Assembly: GCA_963575745.1 (NCBI GenBank)
Contig: CAUYUJ010011170.1
Coordinates: 95,001 to 159,000, forward strand
Source: Prorocentrum cordatum
Lineage: Eukaryota > Sar > Dinophyceae > Prorocentrales > Prorocentraceae
Length of the DNA stretch: 64,000 nt
Direction of reading: 5' to 3'
The stretch's first letter is position 1, and every line of letters begins with the position of its first letter. The position numbers were made by a program, and so were the translations under genes. The notes under the pieces were generated by a model. That model saw nothing but the letters and a program-made list of their open reading frames with translations. It searched no databases and was not told the DNA's origin. Positions 1 through 8,691 of this stretch are shown one piece after another.

Positions 1-546
1 CTACGATTACCACTGTTACTACTAAGTGCTAGTGCGACTACACACGGCGTAGTGCTACGCTTGTGAAGATTGCTACTACCACACAACAGTCCGACAATGA
101 CGACTACTATTTCGTTAACCCATGCTAATACAAGTCATCCCACTACGCATATGATCATTACTCTTTACTACGGCTACAACTGCCACTGCCTCTCCTACCA
201 CTACTACTACCACAACAACTACGACTACTACTTGGATTATTACGACGACCACTAGGACTGTTACTATTTATTTGCGTCTACTACTACTGATAATACTAAT
301 ATTTGTACGACCACTGCTACTACGATGGCAACGGCTACTATTATTGTTACTACTACTACGATCACTACGACGACTTCCATTACTACTAGTATCACTGCCA
401 CTACTACTACTACTACTACTATCTCTTTGTGACGGCTACTAGTAGTAGTAGTTGTACTACTACTACCACTGCTGCGACTACGATTGCTACTACTATTACT
501 ATTATGCTATTCCAGCTAGTACCGGTAACAGTATTTCTATGGCCAT

Positions 547-588
<42 letters not shown>

Positions 589-866
589 GTTATACTACGT
601 ACGGGCCCAACTATTGCTACCACCGCTGCTACTACTACGTGCTACTGCGACCACTACTACTACCCTTTACTGCGACTACTAGTAGTACTCCTACCCCCAC
701 TTTACTCTCATTACCATTACTACGACAACTTCTTCTACTTTTACTGGCACTCTTAGTACTACTATTATTGCTACCACAATTTCTACGACTACTACTACCA
801 CTACTACTACTACTATTACTACTACTACTACTACTTCTGCTGCTGTTGCCACCACTACTACTACTA

Positions 867-908
<42 letters not shown>

Positions 909-1141
909 GCCGCTGCTGCTGCTGCTACTACCACTCCATCTACACGAACAACGAATGCTACTAGTATTCGTGTCACTACTACTCGAGACTAGCACCAGTA
1001 CAAAGCGTTAATTCAATTGCCATTACCGCGGCCACCACGACTGCGTATTCGTTTACTACGACTACGCGGTTGCTACATGCCTAAGTCCTAGCAGTTCTAA
1101 GTGCGAGTTTGAAATATTACTTTGGGTCGTACTACTACTAT

Positions 1142-1175
<34 letters not shown>

Positions 1176-1553
1176 GCTGCTGTTCGCACTAATACTACTA
1201 CTACTGCTACTAGTACTACTACTACGACTACTTCTACTTCTATTGCTACGACTTTTACTGTTACTACTAAGTGCTAGTGCGACTGCGCACAGCGTAGTAC
1301 TACGACTATAATTATTGCTACTGCCACACCACAGTCCGACTACTACGACTGCTACTTCGACTACCCATAATTCTTAAATTTTTCCTACTACGCATACGAT
1401 CACTACTCTTACTACGGCTACCTCTACGACCACTACTACCACCCAGCAGCAACTACGACTACTACTTGGACTACTTGGACTACTACCACTACTACGTCTA
1501 CTAGTAGTATTACTACTACTACTACTACTACTACTACTATTACTACTACTACG

Positions 1554-1585
<32 letters not shown>

Positions 1586-1615
1586 GACTACTACTACTAC
1601 TACGACCATACTACA

Positions 1616-1680
<65 letters not shown>

Positions 1681-1790
1681 GACTACGACGACGACTACTA
1701 CTACTACTACTACTACTACTATTACTACTTCTACTACTACTACTACTAGCATTACCCGCTCTACTGCCGCAGTGCTTTTTCATGTGTACG
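1..1790. repeat. (TAC)n / (CTA)n trinucleotide tract, internally duplicated
   Basis: Nearly all of this stretch is TAC/CTA triplet repeat, pure in places (545-595, 1500-1760) and degenerate elsewhere. Long open frames here read as runs of Thr, Leu or Tyr (or Val/Ser on the other strand), as any uninterrupted triplet repeat would, and are not genes. The non-repeat spacer at about 7-200 recurs at about 1255-1440 with the same landmarks (AAGTGCTAGTGCGACT, then CACAGTCCGAC, then ACTACGCATA). A unit of roughly 1.25 kb was therefore duplicated before or during repeat growth. No gene is seen. Confidence 0.9.
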
Positions 1791-1794
1791 ACTA

Positions 1795-2035
1795 CCCGCG
1801 GACGGCAAATATTTTGGTTTGCCGTTCCGCAGTGCTAGGATAATGCTCCGTGCGGGGCGGGGGCGATACATTGGGGTGGACCACCCCCTAGGACGACCGA
1901 CGCACATAGATTTCTCATTTGTTTGTTTAGATGGAATCGTGCAGGACAGGGACGGTGAGGAGAAAATGGAAAGAAGGCCGAAACCCGTCTCGAAGTACTC
2001 GTATGTATGCTACTACAACATAGTATTGCTATAAC
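1795..2035. repeat. TAC-tract-flanking module, copy 1
   Basis: A non-repetitive module that follows the TAC tract directly. It matches 37690-37905, which also follows a TAC tract, through the shared core TTGGGGTGGACCACC and similar spacing of CCGACG and GGTGAGGAGAA. Divergence is substantial. A 71-codon ORF lies here (1819-2034), but its reading frame is not conserved in the other copy, so I do not call it a gene. Confidence 0.6.
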
Positions 2036-2057
2036 ATCGGCTTATCACCACTCTGGC

Positions 2058-2058
<1 letters not shown>

Positions 2059-2108
<50 letters not shown>
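2059..2108. repeat. (TA)n microsatellite
   Basis: About 50 bp of alternating TA with one TG interruption, at the left edge of the GC-rich repeat block. Confidence 0.95.
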
Positions 2109-2112
<4 letters not shown>

Positions 2113-2139
2113 GGGGGCGAGGCCGGGGGCCCCAGGACA

Positions 2140-3953
2140 GGTGCCTCCACCCCCCATGGGGGACCGGGGCTCATTTTCCCTGTGTTTTTACACGGTTTCC
2201 GCGTCCTGGGCCTCGGAGGCCGCCGCCTCCGACCCCCCATGGGCCAGGAGGGCCTCCAGAGGCTCCCAAGACGGCCCAAGCGGGCCCCGAGTCGCCGAAA
2301 GACCGCTCCAGGACGCCCAAGATAGGCCCAAGACGGCCCGAGAGGCGCCCCAAGGCACTCCACGACGCTTCAAGACGCCTCTCCAGAGCGCTTCCAGAGG
2401 CCGAAATCGTCAAGTTTACGAAGGTTTTCGAACGATTTTGGCCTTCCAGCCTTTTCGGCTGTCCGACGTTCCAAGACGGCTCAATAGGCCCCCAAGAGCG
2501 CCCCAAGACGGCCCAAGAGGGCCCCAAGACGGCCCCAGAGTCGCCCAAGACAGCCCAACAGAGCCCCAAGACGGCCCCAAGATGCGCCCAAGAGGGGGAC
2601 CACGACTCCAAAATTCGACCCTCCGGCTTGAAGAGTGCCCCAGGAGGCCCCAAGGAGCCCCCAAGAGGCCCCAGGATGCCCCCAACAGGCACCCAGGAGG
2701 CCCAAACGATGCCTACAGAGGCCACAAAACAGCCCCGAGGAGGCCCCACAACCTCGAGATCCAAGCAACACCCATGAGGCCTCTGACCCACCACCCAGGG
2801 CACGGTGGCGGCAGCAGTGACAGCACTTGTGCACAGCATGTTCCGGCGGGAGCCTTCCGGAACACGCTGCAGGAGGAGGAGGAAGATCAGGAGGAGAGAG
2901 AGCTGGAGTGGGAGGAGGAGGAGGGACGAGGAGGAGGAAGAGGCCTCCCAGACAGCTCCAAGATAGCCGAAGAGGCTTCCAAGAGGGCCCTGGGCGGCCC
3001 ACGAGGGCCCCAAGGCGGTGCCTGAGGCGCCCAAGACGGCCCGAGAGGGCCCCAAGACGGCCCCAAGAGAGGCCCAAGAAGGGAAACACGAACCGAGAAT
3101 CCGAGCTTTCTACCCCGAGAGGGTCTCGGGAAGTCCCAAGAGGCCCCAAATCGGATCCAAGAGGCCCCCAAGAAGCTCCCAAGAGGGCCGACGAGGTTCC
3201 AAGAGATCTCCCAAGGTGGCCCCAAGAGGCACAACTCATTGTTTTACGATTGGGCTTTGACGTTTTTTTTTTTGTTTTGCCTTTTGGCATCCCGATGCTC
3301 CAAGACGGCCCAAGAGGCTTCCAATACCGCTCCCATCTAGAGGAAGAGGCCTCCAAGAGGGCCTCAAGACGGCCCGCGAGGGCCCCAAGACGGTGCTTGA
3401 TGTGCCCAAGACGGCCCGAGAGGGCCCCAAGAGCCCCAAGAGAGGCTCAAGAAGGGGAACGCGACCCAACAGCAGAGCGGTCCCCCCACAAGGCCCACAG
3501 GAGGCCGCAAGAGGCCCCCAAGTGGTCCGACGAGGACCCCAAAAGCTTCCCCGAGGGCCTAAAAGGCCACCAGGAGACGTCCAAGAGGCTTTCAAATAGC
3601 CCAAGAGTGCCCTCGATGCGTCAAAACTGCTTCCAGGAGGCCCCTGGGAGGCTTCCGGATTGCCTCAATCTGGCCGCAGGTGGCCTCAAGTCGGGCCTCC
3701 ACGCAGCCAAGACGGCCAATGACGGCTTCAGATTGCAGAACCGATGCCCCCAAGGGACCCTCAGACGCCCCCCCAAGAAGCACCCAAGAGGTGCCTCCAA
3801 CAGCCAGTTGACGAAGCATGCGGAACACCCCAGAAGATCCTCAGATGCCGTCGCGCGCCTGTGCTTGATAGCGTTGTCCAAGATCGTCCAGCGCCCCCCG
3901 GTCTGGGCTAGAACCTGAGCGCGCGCGAAGCGCGCGCGATGGTTCTAACCCAG
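2140..3953. repeat. GC-rich CCAAGACGGCC-type repeat, paralog A (uninterrupted)
   Basis: A long degenerate short-period repeat built from CCAAGACGGCC / GAGGGCCCCAAGAGG words. Six-frame ORFs are all Pro/Arg/Gly-rich and appear in several frames on both strands at once, so they are repeat artefacts. The block is paralogous to 4770-5272 plus 6313-7584 plus 23922-23970. It retains the uninterrupted sequence at the two places where the other copy carries insertions: ATTC at 2613-2616 and GCGCC at 3891-3895. A degenerate hairpin with arms AGCATGTTCCGG and CCGGAACACGCT lies near 2837-2870. Confidence 0.85.
3904..3952. repeat. Compound cruciform-type inverted repeat
   Basis: Outer arms TGGGCTAGAACC (3904-3915) and GGTTCTAACCCA (3941-3952) pair at 11 of 12 positions. 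Inside them GCGCGCGC, a GAA loop and GCGCGCGC form a perfect 8-bp stem (3919-3937). The paralog at 23936-23969 keeps the left arm and inner stem but diverges four bases into the right outer arm, so the duplication breakpoint falls inside this structure. Confidence 0.8.
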
Positions 3954-3971
3954 GGGCCCGAAAACAGCTGC

Positions 3972-4062
3972 CCGACCCTCCATGCGAGTACCAGGGCTCA
4001 TTTTCGCTGTGTTTTCACGGGGTTTCGGCGTCCTGGGCCTCGGAGGCCGCCGCGATGGTCCC
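3972..4062. repeat. Partial third copy of the GC-rich repeat start
   Basis: The stretch with GGGCTCATTTTCGCTGTG followed by GTCCTGGGCCTCGGAGGCC repeats the beginning of paralogs A (2165-2225) and B (4790-4850). It then diverges into single-copy sequence. Confidence 0.7.
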
Positions 4063-4769
4063 GGACATTTTCCAGATCCTCGGCACGGGCTCCAAGACCA
4101 TTCCGCAGAGGGCTCCAACAGGCTCCAGGGCAGCCCAAGAGGGCTCCAAGACGGCTCCAGGAACGACTGCAGGGTCTCATTTTTTGTTTTGTTTTCTGCA
4201 AGACGGCTCCAGGAAGACTGCATGTCTTCTGAGGATGGCTTCCGCCTCTTGCCCCGAGCATCCCAAACTGCCTGAACGGTTCCCACTCGCCTTACTCAAA
4301 CCCAGCGCTTGCCCAAGCGCGTTCCGGACGGTCTTCGCCGGAACGCGCTGGAATGATCACGCGCTGCGGTTTCCCATGCCAACGTCCTCGGACGTGGGCG
4401 CCCTGCCACGAGCGCGTTCCGGGAAGATGCTCCTGGAACGCGCTGAAAAGATATGGCCACATCTCGGGGACGCTCCCGGCACTGCTGCCCCAGCCTTTCT
4501 GGGCAGCCTCCACAGCGCTCCAGGAGGGCCCAAGACGCCCCCTAGGAGCCCCCAGAATGCGATTGGATGGCCCAAGACGCTCCCGAGCAGCCCGAGTCAG
4601 CCTTCCGACGGCTCTCGAGGCTCCCAGGTGGCCTCCAAGAGACCCCAAGAAGTCTGATAGGTATCGCGGTACGGCCCGGAGAGGCCCAAATCGTATACGT
4701 TCAATGTTCTTTTCAATGTTTTTGGCTTCTCGCGTTTTCGAGCTCCCATCGGTCCAAGAGCGCCGAAAA
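4063..4769. other. Spacer with two same-arm hairpins; no gene seen
   Basis: No coding signal is convincing. The stretch holds two hairpins with the same arms. The first has AGCGCGTTCCGG at 4316-4327 and CCGGAACGCGCT at 4338-4349 around a 10-nt loop (12 bp, perfect). The second has AGCGCGTTCC at 4411-4420 and GGAACGCGCT at 4435-4444. Degenerate relatives occur in the GC-rich repeat near 2837-2870 and 6597-6632. Confidence 0.6.
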
Positions 4770-5272
4770 GCCTCCATGGGGGTACTGGGGCTCATTTTCC
4801 CTGTGCTTTTAAAAGGGTTTCCGCGTCCTGGGCCTCGGAGGGCGCCGCCTCCGACCCCCCATGGGAGGAGGGGCGGTCGGGGAGGTCCAAAATAGTCCAG
4901 GAGGGCCTCCAGAGGCTCCCAAGACGGCGCAAGCGGGCCCCAAGGCGCCGAAAGACCGCTCCAGGACGCCCAAGATAGGCCCAAGACGGCCCGAGAGGCC
5001 CCCCAAGGCACTCCACGACGCTTCAAGACGCCTCTCCAGAGCGCTTCCAGAGGCCGAAATCGTCAAGTTTACGAAGGTTTTCGAACGATTTTGGCCTTCC
5101 AGCCTTTTCGGCTGTCCGACGTTCCAAGATGGCTCAATAGGCCCCCAAGAGCGCCCCAAGACCGCCCAAGAGGGCCCCAAGACGGCCCCAGAGTCGCCCA
5201 AGACAGCCCAACAACAGAGCCCCAAGACGGCCCCAAGATGCGCCCAAGAGGGGGACCACGACTCCAAAATTC
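4770..5272. repeat. GC-rich repeat, paralog B, left part
   Basis: Corresponds to paralog A from about 2145 to 2616 with small indels, for example CAACAACAG against CAACAG. It ends exactly at ATTC (5269-5272), where the following insertion begins. Confidence 0.85.
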
Positions 5273-6312
5273 TAGACGCTTCGCGTATCCCCACCAGGCG
5301 TTAGGCAATTTAGTCGCGGCCGTAGCCCGCCCGCGACCTCCCGCCGCTGGCGCTTCCGCCTGCGGCTGTAAAAAAAAAAAAACATCCCCACCAGCCCGTC
5401 CAGAAACGACGCCCAGGCGAGTAGAGGGTCGTCCTGAGGGGCTTTTCGGCGTCTTGGGTGCCTCGGGGGGGCCTCTGTGGGCCGTTCGGGATCCTCTTTG
5501 GGGCCTCCTGGGGGCCTCTTGGGGCCTCTTGGGGCCATCTTGGGGCCTTTGGGGGCCTCCTGGGCGCTTCTTGGGGCCATCTTTGCCCCTTGGGTGCCTC
5601 TGGGGGGTCTCTTGGGGCCTCTTGGGGGTCTCTTGGGGGCCTCCTGGGAGCCTCTTGGGGGGCCTCTTGGGGCCATCTTGGGGCCATCCTGCGGCCTCTT
5701 GGGGCATCCTGGGGGCCTCTTGCGGCCATCGTGGAGGAAATCGATCAAAGAAGTGGGGTTCCCTAATTACAGCCCCCCCCCCAGGAGCTCCAAAAATCGC
5801 TTCCTGGACCCCTCTTGGATCGCTCTTGGAGCGCTCGTGTCCGCTCTTGGAGCCATCCTGAGGCTCTCTTGGGCCCCTCTTGGAGCTATCTTGAGCCATC
5901 TTGGAGCCATCTTGACGCGTCGGATGTGCATCGCAAGCGAAAAAGTGAGAACACCAAAAACATTGTTTTTCCCTTGGGTTTTGAAGCATTTTGGCCTCTT
6001 GGATGCATCCTAATGATGCTCTTGTGGGCACTTGGAACCGTCTTGGGGAGTTCTTGGAGCGTCTTGGAACATCATGGGGACCATCTTGAGGCATCTTGCG
6101 CTATCTTGAGCCATCTTGGAGGTCATCTTGAGCTCCCTGAGGCCCTCTAGGAGCCGTGTTGGGCCATCTTGGGCGCTCCAACGCGCCGCGGAACCCCCTG
6201 TCCAGGTCAGTGGGGAGGGGGTAGGGGGAGGGGTAAACCCCTCCCTGAAGGGGAAGAAGGAGGGGTGGAAGAGGAAACGCTCTAAACCACCGACGCCCAG
6301 AGGGCTGGTGGG
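5273..6312. mobile_element. 1,040-bp insertion in paralog B, flanked by ATTC
   Basis: ATTC at 5269-5272 is repeated at 6313-6316, while paralog A has a single ATTC at 2613-2616 in continuous sequence. The interval is therefore an insertion with an apparent 4-bp target duplication. It contains an A-run (about 5370-5382) and a long stretch of the GGCCTCTTGGGG repeat in opposite orientation to the surroundings (5450-6180). No terminal inverted repeats and no protein domain were seen. A transposon of unknown type or a recombination-borne fragment are both possible. Confidence 0.5.
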
Positions 6313-7584
6313 ATTCGACCCTCCCGCTTGAAGAGTGCCCCAGGAGGCCCCAAGGAGCCCCCAAGAGGCCCCAGGAGGCCCCAAGAGGCACCCAGGATGC
6401 CCAAACGAGGCCTAAAGAGGCCACAAAGCAGCCCGAGGAGGCCCCACAACGGTCCCAAAACGGCTACCGAGAAGCTGCGAAACTGCCTTCACGACGTCCC
6501 CGACAGGCCAACCACGAGATCCAAACCAACACCCATGAGGCCTCTGACCCACCACCCAGGGCACGGTGGCGGGAGCAGTGACAGCACTTGTGCACAGCAT
6601 GTTCCGGCGGGAGCCTTCCGGAACACGCTGCAGGAGGAGGAAGATCAGGAGGAGAGAGAGAGAGAGAGCTGGAGTGGGAGGAGGAGGAGGGGGACGAGGA
6701 GGAGGAAGAGGCCTCCCAGACAGCTCCAAGATAGCCAAAGAGGCTTCCAAGAGGGCCCTGGGCGGCCCACGAGAAGGGAAACATGAACCGAGAATCCGAG
6801 CTTTCTACCCCGAGAGGTTCTCGGGAAGTCCCAGGAGGCCCCGCATCGGATCCAAGAGGCCCCCAAAGAAGCTCCCAAGAGGGCCGACAAGGCTCCAAGA
6901 GATCTCCCACGGTGGCCCCAAGAGGCACAACTCATTGTTTTACGATTGGGCTTTGACGTTTTTTTTCGGCCTTTTGGCATCCCGATGCTCCAAGACGGCC
7001 CCAAAGGCTTGCAATACCGCTCCCACATAGAGGAAGAGGCCTCCAAGAGGGCCCCAAGACGGCCCGCGAGGGCCCCAAGACGGTGCTTGAGGCGCCCAAG
7101 ACGGCCCGAGAGGGCCCCAAGAGCCCCAAGAGAGGCCCGAGAATGGGAACGCGACCCAACAGCAGAGCGGTCCCCCCACAAGGCCCACAGGAGGCTGCAA
7201 GAGACCCCAAAGTGGTCCGACGAGGACCCCAAAAGCTCCCCGAGGGCCCAAAAGGCCCCTGGGAGACGTCCAAGAGGTTTTAAAATAGCCCAAGGGTGCC
7301 CTAAATGCATCAAAACTGCTTCCAGGAGGCCGCCGGGAGGCTTCCGGATTGCCTCAATCTGTCCGCAGGTGGCCTCAAGTCGGGTTTCCACGCAGCCAAG
7401 ACGGCCAATGACGGCTTCAGATTGCAGAACCGATGCCCCCAAGGGACCCTCAGACGCCCCCCCAAGAGGCACCCAAGAGGTGCCTCCAACAGCCAGTTGA
7501 CGAAGCATGCGGAACACCCCAGAAGCTCCTCAGATGCCGTCGCGCGCCTGTGCTTGATAGCGTGGTCCAAGATCGTCCAGCGCC
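6313..7584. repeat. GC-rich repeat, paralog B, middle part
   Basis: Corresponds to paralog A 2617-3895 with several indels. It carries the same short AG-rich tract, longer here (GAGAGAGAGAGA near 6655-6668). It ends at GCGCC (7580-7584), the left target-site duplication of the copia-like element. The repeat resumes at 23922. Confidence 0.85.
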
Positions 7585-7613
7585 ACTTTAAACGGAGAAG
7601 GTTAAAGGCGAGG

Positions 7614-7620
7614 TATAAAT
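7614..7620 (+). promoter_or_regulatory. TATA-like box in 5' LTR
   Basis: TATAAAT within AGGTATAAATCG, duplicated in the 3' LTR at 23666-23672. A start site about 25-30 nt downstream would fall on the spliced-leader-like sequence. Inference only; dinoflagellate promoters often lack TATA boxes. Confidence 0.4.
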
Positions 7621-7630
7621 CGAGCATGTA

Positions 7631-7652
7631 CCGCTGCCGTGCCTGGCTCAAG
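7631..7652 (+). promoter_or_regulatory. Dinoflagellate spliced-leader-like sequence in LTR
   Basis: The stretch ends CTGGCTCAAG and begins CCG. It resembles the conserved dinoflagellate spliced leader, whose 3' half is TTTTGGCTCAAG, allowing mismatches and one extra base. The same sequence is in the 3' LTR at 23683-23704. A closer match sits in the second copia-like element at 47685-47705. It could be a captured leader relic, a mimic or chance. Confidence 0.4.
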
Positions 7653-7735
7653 CCGGGCCCGGCCTAATATGTGACTGTGCCTCACCGAGGCGCACTACTT
7701 GCATCTGAGATCGGAAAACATCCTTTCCATTGACG

Positions 7736-8680
7736 ATGCCCATCTTACTCTTTACTCCAGATCCCATGCTTCGTCTCGCTCTCTTGCTCATGCGCTATGA
7801 GCCTAAGCCTGGGATATGGAAGCGCCTAAGGCGGACTGTATACCTAAGCTTACCAGCTTGTTTTCGACTTGGTAGCGGAGCTGGCTACACTCTCGTGTGG
7901 CTGGCTCTCGCTCTGATTCCTGTAATCCACGGCACAACTTGGTGGACTACTACTACGGTGGAATACCATGTTGCGCCGGCTCTGCGAGGAGCGGAGCCAG
8001 TCCGCGATCGAGCTAGCGGGGTCACCCGCGAACTCGAGACGCTTTCTCCTACTTCACTGCGCTACTTCACTCCTGACTTCCACCAGATGCCAATCGGCAA
8101 CTCGATCGAGAACGTGGTCACCCTGCGGGGCTACCCGCAGCGGGGCCACCTGCATCCCGTGCCGGTCAGGCGCCTCACGGCTACCACGCCAGAGCCTGAC
8201 AAACCACAGCCTAAACCAATCACCGAAGCCGAAATGCATATGCATTGGATCAAGATAACTATCTTCGGCATTCTATGGGTGATAATGGGATGTGCTGTGG
8301 GATACATGCGGCAGGGGATGGACGACACGCGTACTACTGGCCCTACATGGGACCCTGCCGGTACTACGCCTTTCCGCGAATATGTTCGCGAAGTACATGC
8401 ATGGTTAAACGTAACGAGCGGCAATATGACACCACCACAACAAGCTGCAGCACTACAACGAGGCCTTCAGGGTCTGGCTCGTCGTATCGCCATGCAGGTC
8501 CCCTCCCAGATCATCAATTATGGTGTAACTGTCAATGGACAGCCAACGGATGCAGTAACCTACATACTGTACTTACTGAGCACCAAATTTGAAAATCTGG
8601 AAGATGAGCGCCAGCTCAACTCTGGCACGGCCCTTATCGACTTCCGCGTCGAAAGGGGCGAGCGAATCGACTCGTATTAG
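7736..8680 (+). CDS. Gag-like N-terminal ORF with two hydrophobic segments
   Basis: The ATG at 7736 lies inside the 5' LTR; the frame ends with TAG at 8678-8680 (314 codons). Two hydrophobic stretches could be membrane segments: one around residues 58-73 (YTLVWLALALIPVIHG) and one around residues 174-193 (ITIFGILWVIMGCAVGY). The C-terminal third (FREYVREVHAWLNVTSGN, then AALQRGLQGLARRIA) has the look of the helical Gag core of Ty1/copia elements; this is a family-level impression, not a search result. The next ORF starts 11 nt after the stop in another frame, so the Gag may be split by reinitiation or by an old frameshift. It carries mini-hairpins at 7991-8005, 8016-8029, 8125-8138 and 8140-8153. 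The hydrophobic segments are unusual for a Ty1/copia Gag. Confidence 0.65.
   Translation: MPILLFTPDPMLRLALLLMRYEPKPGIWKRLRRTVYLSLPACFRLGSGAGYTLVWLALALIPVIHGTTWWTTTTVEYHVAPALRGAEPVRDRASGVTRELETLSPTSLRYFTPDFHQMPIGNSIENVVTLRGYPQRGHLHPVPVRRLTATTPEPDKPQPKPITEAEMHMHWIKITIFGILWVIMGCAVGYMRQGMDDTRTTGPTWDPAGTTPFREYVREVHAWLNVTSGNMTPPQQAAALQRGLQGLARRIAMQVPSQIINYGVTVNGQPTDAVTYILYLLSTKFENLEDERQLNSGTALIDFRVERGERIDSY
7870..7885 (+). promoter_or_regulatory. Primer-binding site (tRNA 3'-end complement)
   Basis: TGGTAGCGGAGCTGGC begins immediately after the LTR. It has the TGGTAGC start typical of sites complementary to initiator methionine tRNA. The same 16 nt occur at 47779-47794 in the second copia-like element, which supports a shared tRNA primer. 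Confidence 0.75.
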
Positions 8681-8691
8681 CTCGATTCGAG

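Larger units (their letters stand above)
7585..7869 (+). repeat. 5' LTR
   Basis: Matches 23637-23921 at a constant offset of 16,052. It begins ACTTTAAACGG and ends TTTTCGACT rather than with the usual TG…CA, but the boundaries are fixed by the GCGCC target duplications and the empty paralogous site. It contains a TATA-like box, a spliced-leader-like sequence and the start codon of the first ORF (7736). Confidence 0.93.

Noticed and set aside
429-992. Long poly-Thr/Leu open frames in TAC tracts (also 1436-1783 and 35048-37291)
   Set aside because: They are direct translations of triplet repeats, open in several frames on both strands, with no non-repeat content.
2007-7667. Many 100-360-codon Pro/Arg/Gly/Trp-rich frames on both strands
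   Set aside because: All derive from the CCAAGACGGCC-type repeat; frames are not conserved between the two paralogs and no domain is present.
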